NCBI GenBank assembly: GCA_027343695.1
Contig: DAHWKJ010000056.1
Span: forward strand, 1-64,000
Direction of reading: 5' to 3'
Source: Sulfobacillus sp.
GTDB taxonomy: Bacteria; Bacillota; Sulfobacillia; Sulfobacillales; Sulfobacillaceae
DNA length: 64,000 nucleotides
Of this stretch, positions 52,104 to 60,500 are shown piece after piece; positions within the stretch are counted from its first letter, which is position 1, and each line of letters begins with the position of its first letter. The notes beneath the pieces are model-generated. The model did no database searches, was not told the DNA's origin, and saw only the letters and a program-made list of their open reading frames with translations. The translations under genes were made by a program, and so were the position numbers.

Positions 52104-53300
52104 ATGGAATCTTCGTTACAAGGCAGGAAGTTCTGGTCCGATAATCTCGTTTTGGGCATTGCTACGCTGCTGGCAGGCCTATTCAATATGCTCTATGCGG
52201 TGGTCTTGGCACACACCTTAGGTCCAAGAGATTATGGTCGGATTGCGACGTTGAATAACCTTGTGGGTTTGTTTTTGTTGCCGTTGCCCTTAATTGGGCT
52301 TGTGGCCATTCGGCTCGGGAAGCGGGTCCAGCGTCGGGGACTGGGCTACCTCGTAGTTGGTGCCGGTCTTGGCGTATTTATCTTGAGTGTGCTATGGAGC
52401 GGTGCCTTAGGGCGGATTTTTCATCTATCCCAGGCTCTGATCGTCTTGTACGCGGTCAGCGTGGTTCCCAATTTCGGCTATGCCCTTTATATCGGATTTT
52501 TAGAACGGGCCCGTCGTTACCTCGTGGTGGGTGCTCTATTAGCGGTATCTAGTGGGCTGGGAGTGGGCGTCGTGGTCATTGCTGTCACCTTGGGACACCA
52601 TCATCCCTTATGGTGGGCAGGAGTCTTACAAGGCGGCTTGGTGGGGGCGATGTGGCTTTTAGCGGCGAGCCAGAGCCGGCACCTACCCGATGTAAAACCG
52701 ACGCCGTTGGCTCCTCGAATCCTCGTGACGACGATAGGGATTGGCACGCTTCAAGCACTATGGGGAATGAGCGATTCGCTTTTGGCCAAGGCGCATCTAT
52801 CTACCTTCCGCGCCGGGCTTTATACCGGGATCGCCACCATTGGCCAAGCCTTGCCGTTTATCGTGTCGAGTGTAGCGATTGTCATGTTGACGGCTATTTT
52901 GGATGATCCGGGGCATCCGAGGCGCTACTTATTTCGAAGCCTCGCGCTTACCGGGGGGTTGGGAGCCGGGTTCCTTATCATCCTTTATGGGCGACCCGGT
53001 TTGGTGGTAAAGCTATTCTTAGGCGTTCACTTCCTATCGATTGCGACGTTGCTCTCCCAATACGGAGTTGCAATGGTCGCGCTATCCTTGGTGATTGTCC
53101 TCACGACATTTGGGGTTGCCGTGGGCGACTGGTGGTCGGTAATTCCGGCGGCAGGAGGGACACTGCTTTGGATCATTTGGATGTTGGGCAGTACCCGGAT
53201 TGAATCGTTGGTGCATAGGACTTTATGGTCGATGCTCTTGACGTTGGGAGGAACTTTGGTGACCAAGATGCTCTCACGGCATCGTATAGATCATTCCTGA
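52104..53300 (+). CDS. Polysaccharide flippase-like multi-span membrane protein
   Basis: A 398-residue protein with about twelve hydrophobic segments. The opening FWSDNLVLGIATLLAGLFNMLYAVVLAHTLGPRDYGRIA resembles the first helices and the L-G-x-x-x-Y-G loop of MATE/Wzx-type oligosaccharide flippases, though at 398 residues it is a little short. The substrate would be a lipid-linked glycan. There are no glycosyltransferases nearby. The ATG at 52104 follows a weak GAGGTG. Confidence 0.7.
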   Translation: MESSLQGRKFWSDNLVLGIATLLAGLFNMLYAVVLAHTLGPRDYGRIATLNNLVGLFLLPLPLIGLVAIRLGKRVQRRGLGYLVVGAGLGVFILSVLWSGALGRIFHLSQALIVLYAVSVVPNFGYALYIGFLERARRYLVVGALLAVSSGLGVGVVVIAVTLGHHHPLWWAGVLQGGLVGAMWLLAASQSRHLPDVKPTPLAPRILVTTIGIGTLQALWGMSDSLLAKAHLSTFRAGLYTGIATIGQALPFIVSSVAIVMLTAILDDPGHPRRYLFRSLALTGGLGAGFLIILYGRPGLVVKLFLGVHFLSIATLLSQYGVAMVALSLVIVLTTFGVAVGDWWSVIPAAGGTLLWIIWMLGSTRIESLVHRTLWSMLLTLGGTLVTKMLSRHRIDHS

Positions 53301-53415
53301 ACTCGCCAGGTCGCAATGGGCGGAGGATATCCGTCTCAAAGCAGTACTGGGATCGCGGATGGCGTATCCTAAGTGTTCGTTACTGTGGTTCAATGGAGAC
53401 GGAGGCGAAATATTA

Positions 53416-54225
53416 GTGAAACCTTTTATAAAATGGGCAGGGGGCAAATATCGACTGGTTTCGCGAATCCAAGCCCTCTTACCCCATGGCCATCGCTTGG
53501 TAGAACCTTTTGTGGGGTCCGCAGCGGTATGGCTCAATACCACCTATTCGGCGGCCTTACTAGCCGACGCAAACTTAGATCTAATAACCCTGTACCGTAC
53601 GCTCCAACGTCACGGAGAAGGGTTTATTGATTTCTGTAAAGAATTCTTTGTCCCGGAAAACAATACGCCGGAGCGCTACTACGCTTTGCGCGAGCGATTT
53701 AATACGAGCCAAGATTCTTGGGAAAAATCCGCTCTATTCTTATATCTAAACCGGCATGGATACAATGGGCTCTGTCGCTACAATGCGGGCGGTGGATTTA
53801 ACGTTCCGTTCGGTCGTTATCGGATCCCTTACTTCCCTCAGAGAGAAATGGACTGTTTTTTCCAAAGGTCTCAAACGGCTACCTTTATACATCGAGATTT
53901 TCGCGCAGTGATGGCGAATCTAGAGCCGGGCGACGTGGTGTATTGCGATCCGCCCTATGTCCCGCTCTCGGCGACCGCTAATTTCACCGATTACGCCGCC
54001 GGAGGGTTTGGGCAGGGAGACCAAGACGATTTGGTGCAAATGGCTAGGGATCTGGGCGCCCGAGGAATTCCGGTGCTGATTTCTAACCATGCTACCGAGG
54101 ATATCCGTCATGCCTATCAGGGCGCCCGGCTCGAATCCTTTGCGGTGCAGCGTTTTATAAGTCGTGACACCCAAAACCGCCATACGGCTGAAGAGGTATT
54201 AGCGCTGTTTGGGGGATCCGTATGA
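53416..54225 (+). CDS. DNA adenine N6-methyltransferase, D12 class (Dam/DpnM-like)
   Basis: A 269-residue methyltransferase. KWAGGKYRLV is the N-terminal SAM motif (residues about 6-15), and VEPFVGSAAVWLNT the F-x-G-x-x-V-region. The catalytic motif is YCDPPY at residues 176-181. LYLNRHGYNGLCRYNAGGGFNVPFG matches the L-N-R-x-G-[FY]-N-G-L-x-R-[YF]-N of the D12 family. GATC is the usual target, which is inference. No restriction partner is adjacent, so it looks orphan. GTG 53416 follows GGAGGCG. Confidence 0.92.
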   Translation: MKPFIKWAGGKYRLVSRIQALLPHGHRLVEPFVGSAAVWLNTTYSAALLADANLDLITLYRTLQRHGEGFIDFCKEFFVPENNTPERYYALRERFNTSQDSWEKSALFLYLNRHGYNGLCRYNAGGGFNVPFGRYRIPYFPQREMDCFFQRSQTATFIHRDFRAVMANLEPGDVVYCDPPYVPLSATANFTDYAAGGFGQGDQDDLVQMARDLGARGIPVLISNHATEDIRHAYQGARLESFAVQRFISRDTQNRHTAEEVLALFGGSV

Positions 54226-54336
54226 GTACCCACACCTTGGGGCCTTTGCCTCTTTGGCTACGGTCAATCGATTCTAGAAACCCGCAGATATCGCCTGAGA
54301 TGTCAGCACAAATGGATGTAGGAAAGGACGGGGGGC

Positions 54337-55167
54337 ATGTTAATCCGGCATCTTGAGGAAGAAGATTATCCAACCATAATGGCTGTCATCGATCAGTGGT
54401 GGGATGGCCGCCCCATGGCCGCCATGCTCCCTAAATTGTTTTTCCAGCACTTTGTCGACACGAGCTTTGCCATCGTTGATGGCGACACCGTGGTGGCATT
54501 TTTGGTTGGATTGGTGTCCGCAGTCCATCCGTTAGAAGCCTACATACATTTTGTCGGCGTGCATCCTGAGTATCGCCAACGGGGTTTAGCTCGAAAGCTC
54601 TATGAAGAGTTTATTGCCACGGTGCGCAACCGGGGTTGTCGCGAGGTCCATTGCGTGACATCTCCTGGGAACCGCGGATCCATTGCTTTTCATCTTCACA
54701 TGGGTTTTCAGTGCCAAGAGGGTGATGCGATTGTGGAGGGCATCCCAGTGACGCGAAATTATGATGGCCGCGGTAATAGCCGGGTGAGATTTGTCCTCAG
54801 GGTGGCCCCTAAATCGGCTCAGGAAGAGCCTTGTTCTACCGTATTAAGGATCGCGGAGCCGCCGCCATATTATGCCGTCATTTTTAGTTCATCCCTGAGT
54901 GCCAATGACCAGGAGGGTTATGTTCAGGCGGCAAGAGACATGGAAACGCTAGCACGGAACCAACCAGGCTTTTTGGGCCTAGAGAGTGTGCGTTCCATAG
55001 ACGGCCTGGGAATTACTGTGTCGTACTGGACGTCATTGGAATCCATCCAGAAGTGGCGCGAGCAGACTCGGCATCGAGAGGTGCAATTAACGGGCCGCAC
55101 GGTGTGGTATGATGCGTTTTCGGTCCGAGTGGCTCGGGTCGATCGTGCATACGGATATCCACTGTGA
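54337..55167 (+). CDS. GNAT acetyltransferase fused to an antibiotic-biosynthesis-monooxygenase (ABM) domain
   Basis: A 276-residue two-domain protein. Residues about 1-155 are a GNAT domain: VHPEYRQRGLARKLYEEFI is the acetyl-CoA loop (Q/R-x-x-G-x-A) and GNRGSIAFHLHMGF is motif B. Residues about 175-276 are an ABM-type ferredoxin-like domain with PPYYAVIFSS, MET-LARNQPGFLGLESVR and YWTSLESIQKWREQTRHRE. Both domains appear complete. The ABM half may degrade or sense a small molecule. No RBS stronger than GGAAAGGAC precedes the ATG. Confidence 0.85.
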   Translation: MLIRHLEEEDYPTIMAVIDQWWDGRPMAAMLPKLFFQHFVDTSFAIVDGDTVVAFLVGLVSAVHPLEAYIHFVGVHPEYRQRGLARKLYEEFIATVRNRGCREVHCVTSPGNRGSIAFHLHMGFQCQEGDAIVEGIPVTRNYDGRGNSRVRFVLRVAPKSAQEEPCSTVLRIAEPPPYYAVIFSSSLSANDQEGYVQAARDMETLARNQPGFLGLESVRSIDGLGITVSYWTSLESIQKWREQTRHREVQLTGRTVWYDAFSVRVARVDRAYGYPL

Positions 55168-55509
55168 ATCGACCATCTCTTGTGTGGGAGAGAGGGGGAA
55201 GAAGTGGTCCAGTGGTGTTATGAAAGCGACAAAGACTTTGGTGCGTGGTTCAGGATATTTAGAGGCCCTAAGGTGGGCGTACGATCCCGGAGTGTGGGGT
55301 CAAGTCGATGGGTTCAGGTAAACAGATCATATCCCGTTATGCTCCGAACCCGGTAGAATAATCTCCATAGATACAAAGAAGCACCAAACTCCCTCTAAAA
55401 TCGAACGGGTGTTGGTCGTTATCCCTTTGATGAGCCATTGAAGGACGTAACGGAGTCAGGATCTTTTGCTTGTAACGCACATAGAAACCTGATAGAATAG
55501 CACTGCTGT
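55168..55509. other. Intergenic stretch before tRNA-Leu
   Basis: No gene recognised. A short frame from about 55220 to 55321 (ATKTLVRGSGYLEALRWAY) has no supporting signal. Confidence 0.35.
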
Positions 55510-55594
55510 GACGGGGTGGCGGAACTGGCAGACGCGTACGTTTGAGGGGCGTATGGGGTAACCCGTGCGGGTTCAAGTCCCGCCCTCGTCACCA
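55510..55594 (+). tRNA. tRNA-Leu (GAG anticodon)
   Basis: An 85-nt gene with encoded CCA. The acceptor stem GACGGGG pairs with CCTCGTC; the D-arm contains GGCAGA; the anticodon stem TACGT/GCGTA encloses the loop TTGAGGG, giving anticodon GAG; a long variable arm (GGGG...CCC) marks class II; the T-arm GCGGG-TTCAAGT-CCCGC is perfect. Confidence 0.95.
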
Positions 55595-55613
55595 ATTTTA
55601 TAGTGTATAGCGG

Positions 55614-55640
55614 CTCACTAATATTTTGGTGAGTTTTTTT
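55614..55640 (+). terminator. Rho-independent terminator of tRNA-Leu(GAG)
   Basis: Stem CTCACTAA (55614-55621) / TTGGTGAG (55626-55633) with loop TATT, then seven T residues. Confidence 0.85.
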
Positions 55641-56457
55641 GTATACAATTTTACGTGTCATTCATTCATAGAGACAGTATAAAAGATTCACGTGACTCCG
55701 TGAGAATTCGCGAAGTCATGTTTCTCGCAGGGGAGCATGGAGTACTGAAGAACAAGGGATGGATTGGGGCCTGGAAAGTGAGAGGCTTTAAAGGCATCAT
55801 GCGTTGGTTGATTCTAGCATTCGGCCTTCGGTCGATCCCATTCTCCGTGCAGATAATCCGGGTAACCGCTGCCACGTATCTTGCTTTTGTTGCAATCGGT
55901 CGACCACGATCTTTTTAAGGAAAAATTTTATTTGGCATTGGTGCTCAGGACTTGTGACATCATCGCATTGCGCACACGCTCTTCATTGCTCCCTATCGAG
56001 TACCCGCGGAAGTTATGGGAAGTTTTAATGTGGGTGATGGCCCACCGATGGCCATCAGGATGGTTTTAGAATAGATTTAGCGCACGGATATGCCTATGGA
56101 GTCGCGTATTTCGGGAGTACAGCGCAAGCTCTAACGCCACACCATAACCACAGGAACTAGTCGTTTCAAATTTTTCGATGGTGTCTAGTGTGTGCTGAAA
56201 AGATGCTAGAAATACCTAAAACTTTTCGACAGCAGTCCTCTTTTACCACAGACACACACCATGGGCCACTGTTCTAGCAATTTCAGGAACTTATCGCTCA
56301 GCGTCAATTATGCCAGAAAAATGGAACTTGGCCAGCCGAGGGTGTACAGTGAAAACTGGAAGTCATTAGGGGACATGATGCCCTCACTACCCCAAGAGAA
56401 GCGTGGTAACGAGGCTCTCGAACGCAGCAGTCGGAAGCGGTTGATTCGGGATCGGGG
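55641..56457. other. Degraded stretch with the first copy of a long repeat
   Basis: No intact gene. A basic, hydrophobic open frame at 55655-55918 may be a gene remnant. 56138-56285 is a diverged copy of 58001-58145. Confidence 0.4.
56138..56285. repeat. Copy C of a diverged direct repeat
   Basis: Aligns by eye at roughly 65-70% with 58001-58145. Shared blocks are CACAGGA.CTAGTCGTTTCAA, GAAATACCTA.AACTT.TCGA and GACAC.CACCAT.GGC.ACT.TTC.AG. Both copies carry internal AACTT-TCGA motifs. Confidence 0.6.
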
Positions 56458-57073
56458 ATGGCGGATAACTTGAGCGCGCTGAGCGAGGCGCTCCAAATGG
56501 ATCTCGAATAGGTTCAGACCGAGGCCCCGGTAGGCCGATACTTTCTCGACATTTTGGCAAAAGACACAGGAACCGGGTGATTATTAGCTATCGAGAGACC
56601 CGACGCCGAGGAAACACGGTTGGCACGTCGGAGCTACTGGAATCGTATCGCGAGTTTTTCCAGCCTGTGGTGGATGAAGTGCGGAAATCAGGATTCAAGG
56701 GCATGGTCAGAGCACGACCCAAAAAACTGGATTGAATTTGGCGCTCCAGCGTCGGGTGTCTTATACTCGCTATCCTTCTCGAAGACCGGTCTCAGAGCCG
56801 AGGTATACCTTAGGAACACCGATTCTGATTGGAACTCACGCCTGTTGGACTGGTTGCAACTGAGAGTGCAGGGGAGTCCAAATGCCATTCCACGAATCCT
56901 TGCAATGGGAACCCCTTGACGGTCGGACTGCTTGCCGGATTGCGGTATATACCGATGGAGACGTGACGGAACGTGATCGCTGGTCAAAACTCCTGCAGTG
57001 GAGAGTCGACCGTTTGCGACTTATGGAACGGGCCTTTGACCCGTTGTTGGAGGAATATGTGGGGTCAAACTAG
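56458..57073 (+). pseudogene. Broken DUF4268-type protein with NucS-like N-terminal domain
   Basis: From ATG 56458: MADNLSALSEALQMDLE, stop, VQTEAPVGRYFLDILAKDTGTG, stop, LLAIE. This resembles the nuclease-like N-domain (L-x-x-E-x-x-V-G-x-x-x-x-D-I-L-A-x-D) of DUF4268 proteins. Frame-shifted pieces follow: ELLESYREFFQPVVDEVRKSGF, NWIEFGAPASGVLYSLSF and LRAEVYLRN, then ESLQWEPLDGRTACRIAVY to TAG at 57071. The order fits one ancestral gene broken by at least two stops and two frameshifts. Confidence 0.65.
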
Positions 57074-57088
57074 GAAGGAGGAAATCAT

Positions 57089-57562
57089 ATGAATCCATCA
57101 ATAACTATCCGTGAGGCGACCATAGATGACGCCGTAGCCATCGCCGAACAGCGCATGGAGTATTTTGTCGAGGAAGTAGGCCGGAGGCCGGATATTCAAG
57201 ATTTTGTCCCACGCATGACCAATGTTGTCCGGAAATCCATCGAGTCCGGCGACTCGGTGGTTTGGATCGCTGAAGATAATGGCTTGCTGGTGTCGATAAC
57301 ATGGGTGAAGATTATGGTGAAGGTGCCGTGGCCCGATCCGTTTAATGCGCGATGGGCCTATGTTACGAATGTCTATAGCCGACCAACGCATCGGGGTCTA
57401 GGCATTGGTACTCGACTGATGAAGCTCCTGCAAGAGTGGGCAACGGAGCAGGGGTTCGAGTTCCTCATTTTGTGGCCGAGTGAGAAGTCGGTGGCGTGGT
57501 ATCGCCGTTTGGGATTTAGGGAAGATCCTGAAGTCTTAGTGTGGACACCCCAGGATCGTTGA
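57089..57562 (+). CDS. GNAT-family N-acetyltransferase
   Basis: A 157-residue GNAT. TNVYSRPTHRGLGIGTRLMKLLQEW is the acetyl-CoA loop region with R/Q-x-x-G-x-G, and WPSEKSVAWYRRLGF the motif B segment with the aromatic residue. The gene follows the broken DUF4268 gene by 15 bp with GAAGGAGG before the ATG. The substrate is unknown. It seems intact among decayed neighbours. Confidence 0.88.
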   Translation: MNPSITIREATIDDAVAIAEQRMEYFVEEVGRRPDIQDFVPRMTNVVRKSIESGDSVVWIAEDNGLLVSITWVKIMVKVPWPDPFNARWAYVTNVYSRPTHRGLGIGTRLMKLLQEWATEQGFEFLILWPSEKSVAWYRRLGFREDPEVLVWTPQDR

Positions 57563-57840
57563 ACTCCATCCCCCATCATCCCATATGGGGCCCGGGTCTC
57601 TTCAATTGCCCTTTGAGATGTGGCGCGACCTGGTTGGGTTTGGCGCCATATAGTGGAAATCGGAATTGGGGTGGTTTAATGTCATCGAGTGGGCAAGGCA
57701 TCGCACAGACAGCGACATCTAGCTAGACCGTGTGGGAAACCGAGATTATATGGTGTCGGGGTGAAACACCCTCGTCATAATCCGCTGAAAATGGGTCACA
57801 ATGAGCGGAAAACGCGATACCCGACACGCACCATCGACCG
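57563..57840. other. Intergenic stretch, no gene recognised
   Basis: No coding signal. It leads into the repeat-rich segment at 57841. Confidence 0.4.
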
Positions 57841-58000
57841 GACACCGGAATCGAAAAGTTTGAGCCAATTCAAGAACAAAACAAAAAAACCCCGAAAACC
57901 ATCGCCATAGGGTGTCGGGTCTCTCGGTTTTGCGTCTCGTTATCCACAGGATAGGTTGCAACAATGTGCTCTAAAAAGTTTATGGTGCCGAAGGTGGGAC
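57841..58000. repeat. Copy A of the tRNA-flanking repeat, ending in a tRNA-Leu 3' fragment
   Basis: Aligns with 59610-59768. The last 18 bases TGGTGCCGAAGGTGGGAC (57983-58000) are identical to 59751-59768, the 3' end of tRNA-Leu(CAG), but the rest of the tRNA is absent. Upstream it shares CCCGAAAACCAT..TC and the TATGGTATCGGGT/TAGGGTGTCGGGT block. Confidence 0.65.
57940..57948 (+). promoter_or_regulatory. DnaA-box-like site
   Basis: TTATCCACA is a perfect consensus DnaA box. A one-mismatch copy, GTATCCACA, lies at 58008-58016, 60 bp away. Confidence 0.4.
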
Positions 58001-58145
58001 ACACACCGTATCCACAGGACCTAGTCGTTTCAAGAACTTATCGATACTGCCTAAGGGGAGTCGAAATGATTCTCGAAATACCTAGAACTTATCGATAGGT
58101 GCCCGTTTTGACCACCGACACGCACCATAGGCAACTCTTCCAGTA
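58001..58145. repeat. Copy A of the second repeat with two 13-bp iteron-like units
   Basis: GAACTTATCGATA occurs at 58034-58046 and again at 58085-58097. The segment is homologous to 56138-56285, where the corresponding units are TTTTTCGATG and AACTTTTCGACAG. Confidence 0.6.
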
Positions 58146-58315
58146 ACATTAAGTACTTTTCGCGATCCGGGGACCGCGGGTGGCAGTCCGTCGAGTTGGA
58201 GCCGAGTGCGCCTATGATGGTGGCGGTCAATACCACCGTTGGCAGTCTTCCCGTACACGTGACGATGGCGTGGTGCGCAGATAGATCAGATGTCGTGATG
58301 CCGTCGCATTCTGAT

Positions 58316-58339
58316 GAAAATCCGAGGACTCGGCCTCGG
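58316..58339 (-). terminator. Terminator-like hairpin of the lipoprotein gene
   Basis: On the minus strand CCGAGG (58339-58334), a 6-nt loop, and CCTCGG (58327-58322) are followed by ATTTT. It lies 14 bp after the stop codon. Confidence 0.55.
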
Positions 58340-58352
58340 GTCTTTCCTTTGG

Positions 58353-59357
58353 CTATTTATTCCATAATGTCCACGATGTTGCTAATTGAATCGCTTGTTC
58401 GGGATTAATACTAGAGACTCGGGAGGCAGACACCCAAGAAACGGTCGACCCTTTTATCCAATCCAATGTTGTGACAGCAGCGGCTAAAGATACTGTGCGC
58501 GAGGATGCGGGAACCGCCATGTCGACAATCATCAATCCGGGATACGGTGGCAAGGCGTGGAAATGCAATGTGTTGGCGATTGTATAGGCGGCTTGTTCTT
58601 CACTTGTAGCGTTACTACCGATGAGCTCAATCGTCCATTCGCCTTCCGTAAACACGAGTTTCGTATTGGACCATTGATTTCCCGTCACCGGATACAAAGT
58701 GGCTGGTCGTCCGTATTGCGCGGTGCCAACTTGGGTTGATTGATGGGGTGTGCTTGAAATAATGGCGGTGTGGGTGGTCCATTGCCCATTGGCAGCCTCT
58801 AGCGCTTGAACGGCATGGGTTGGGGTAGACGCAAGCATTGTCGCGCCCCACGCAGCGGTGCCTCCGACAACATCATTCCCGTTGATCAAAGGACTATTTA
58901 TCGCATAAGGCTGAGAAGTTTCTACAAGTTGAACGCGCCAACTTGTCGCCGATGCATGGGTTTGCGCGGTTAAATAACCCTGGCGGGCGGTAGGGAGAAT
59001 CGTCGGTCCGCCAATACTCACCGTAGTATGCCCCTGAATGGCCTGCAATGCTTGGAGCACCACTGGATTAAACGATGACGATTCATTATTAGATGAGGAC
59101 AACGAGGATGCCGTAGATGACTGAGAGGTCCCGATTGAACTAGAAGTGGCAGTGGAAGAGGATCCCGAGGTATTTGATGTCGGTGTCGTGTTCGATGGAC
59201 TCGAAGAGGTAGGTACCCCACTCGTTTGAACCGTTCCACTGATATGCACCGTGCCATGCCCCGCCGGTGTTGCATTAAGGTTCCCGTTCAACCCACATCC
59301 CGCTAAAACAAGGCTGCCTAAGATTCCGCCACTAATGAGCACAAAGTGTTGACGCAT
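58353..59357 (-). CDS. Ser/Thr-rich lipoprotein of unknown function
   Basis: A 334-residue exported lipoprotein. The signal peptide ends in the lipobox SLVLAGC, with Cys21 as the lipidation site. Residues about 45-95 are a low-complexity Ser/Thr/Asn linker typical of cell-envelope proteins of Gram-positive bacteria. The folded C-terminal part (residues about 97-334) has repeated strands and no family I recognise, though TKLVFTEGEWTIELIGSN suggests a small beta-sandwich binding domain. GGAGGGGTTG precedes the ATG. It lies between the two tRNA 3'-end copies, so it may belong to an integrated element. Confidence 0.8.
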   Translation of the reverse strand: MRQHFVLISGGILGSLVLAGCGLNGNLNATPAGHGTVHISGTVQTSGVPTSSSPSNTTPTSNTSGSSSTATSSSIGTSQSSTASSLSSSNNESSSFNPVVLQALQAIQGHTTVSIGGPTILPTARQGYLTAQTHASATSWRVQLVETSQPYAINSPLINGNDVVGGTAAWGATMLASTPTHAVQALEAANGQWTTHTAIISSTPHQSTQVGTAQYGRPATLYPVTGNQWSNTKLVFTEGEWTIELIGSNATSEEQAAYTIANTLHFHALPPYPGLMIVDMAVPASSRTVSLAAAVTTLDWIKGSTVSWVSASRVSSINPEQAIQLATSWTLWNK

Positions 59358-59609
59358 ATTCCAACCCCTCCTAACAATCCGTTCCGTCCCACTGCGATTC
59401 CTTGAGGGATAACGACATCCATGTCTTCGAGGTTACCGATGCGTCGCTTGGGGTTACGATCAACTCAGGGACAGTGGGAATTAACTGACCAAAACCTGTT
59501 GTTGAGTCTGAAAGCCAAGGCCCGTTGCCGGACGTCGCCCGTATGTTATGTTACGTTGAAGTCAGAAGCAAGGATTTCGAAAACGTGAAGGATGACTGGT
59601 TGCTGTAGC
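59358..59609. other. Intergenic stretch, no gene recognised
   Basis: No coding signal apart from the lipoprotein's control region. The promoter could not be assigned. Confidence 0.35.
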
Positions 59610-59750
59610 ATTGATCGGACGCCGGATCGAAAGAATAACCTAGTTCAAGGAACAAACAAGTCCCGAAAACCATGGTCGTATGGTATCGGGTCCATCATTT
59701 TTGTGTCTGGTTGTCCAAAGGATAAATTGAGACGATGGTCTTAAAATAGT
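59610..59750. repeat. Copy B of the tRNA-flanking repeat
   Basis: A diverged copy of 57841-57982 directly abutting the 3' end of tRNA-Leu(CAG). Shared blocks include CGAAA, TTCAAG.AACAAA, CCCGAAAACCAT and TCGGGT. Confidence 0.6.
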
Positions 59751-59837
59751 TGGTGCCGAAGGTGGGACTTGAACCCACACGAGCTATTGCCCACGGCGCC
59801 CTGAACACCGCGTGTCTGCCTATTCCACCACTTCGGC
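59751..59837 (-). tRNA. tRNA-Leu (CAG anticodon)
   Basis: An 87-nt gene with encoded CCA. Minus-strand acceptor GCCGAAG pairs with CTTCGGC; the D-arm has AATAGGCAGA; the anticodon stem CGGTG/CGCCG encloses TTCAGGG, giving anticodon CAG; a long variable arm marks class II; the T-arm GTGGG-TTCAAGT-CCCAC is perfect. Confidence 0.95.
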
Positions 59838-60077
59838 GAAGAATACTGTGGTTAAGCGCAGAACACAGTGTATCAGTTTTATGGGTCTAAGGCAATAGCG
59901 GATTCGTTGCTAACGGTGCTCGGCGGTAGCCACGCCTAATAGTTTAGTAATTCCGAGATTTTTGGTTAAATTATATTGTGTTGGTGTGAAATTTCAGGCA
60001 ACCGTGTCACTTTGTGGTACAATTCAAACGCGAGTTTTTCTGCGCAAGGTTTGTCGTCGGACGAGATGGGGTGTGTG

Positions 60078-60476
60078 ATGACAAAGAAATTACGATTACA
60101 GATTGGGACGCTGGTCGTTCTGGCCGCATTAGTCTATATCGTGCTTCAAGGGTCGAACTTATCCAGCTACTTTATTCCGGTCAATCAGTATCGGCACCAA
60201 TACAGCAAGTATGCGAATCAAATCGTTCGGGTTCAGGGCACGCTCTTGAGTAGTAGTGTCAAATTTAATGCGGCTCACAGTACTCTTAGATTTACCTTGG
60301 AGTCCAAGGGCGTCAGCATGCCCATTTTGTATCAGGGTCCTATGCCTAATGAGCAGTTCAAGAATGCCAGTGCCATTGTGCAAGGGCGGCTTGTTAATGG
60401 GGTGTTTGATGCCAAAAAGCTCATGGTGCAATGCCCAGACCACTATGCTGCGGCAAAGTCTTCCACCAACGGGTAG
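60078..60476 (+). CDS. ccmE: Cytochrome c maturation protein CcmE, Cys-type heme chaperone
   Basis: A 132-residue CcmE-like protein with one N-terminal membrane helix (LVVLAALVYIVLQG) and an OB-fold outside: VRVQGTLLSS, then PILYQGPMPNEQFKNASAIVQGRL and FDAKKLMVQCPDHY. The heme site is C119-P-D-H-Y123, a C-x3-Y form, in place of the H-x3-Y of E. coli. It carries heme to CcmF. ATG 60078 is chosen; 60066 is an in-frame alternative adding four residues. First gene of the ccm operon. Confidence 0.85.
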   Translation: MTKKLRLQIGTLVVLAALVYIVLQGSNLSSYFIPVNQYRHQYSKYANQIVRVQGTLLSSSVKFNAAHSTLRFTLESKGVSMPILYQGPMPNEQFKNASAIVQGRLVNGVFDAKKLMVQCPDHYAAAKSSTNG

Positions 60477-60500
60477 AAAAGAGGTGCGTGCGGGTTGACC

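Noticed and set aside
59751-59837. tRNA-Sec candidate
   Set aside because: The anticodon loop reads CAG and the acceptor/T-arm lengths are those of a normal tRNA-Leu. The other tRNA (55510) is also Leu (GAG).
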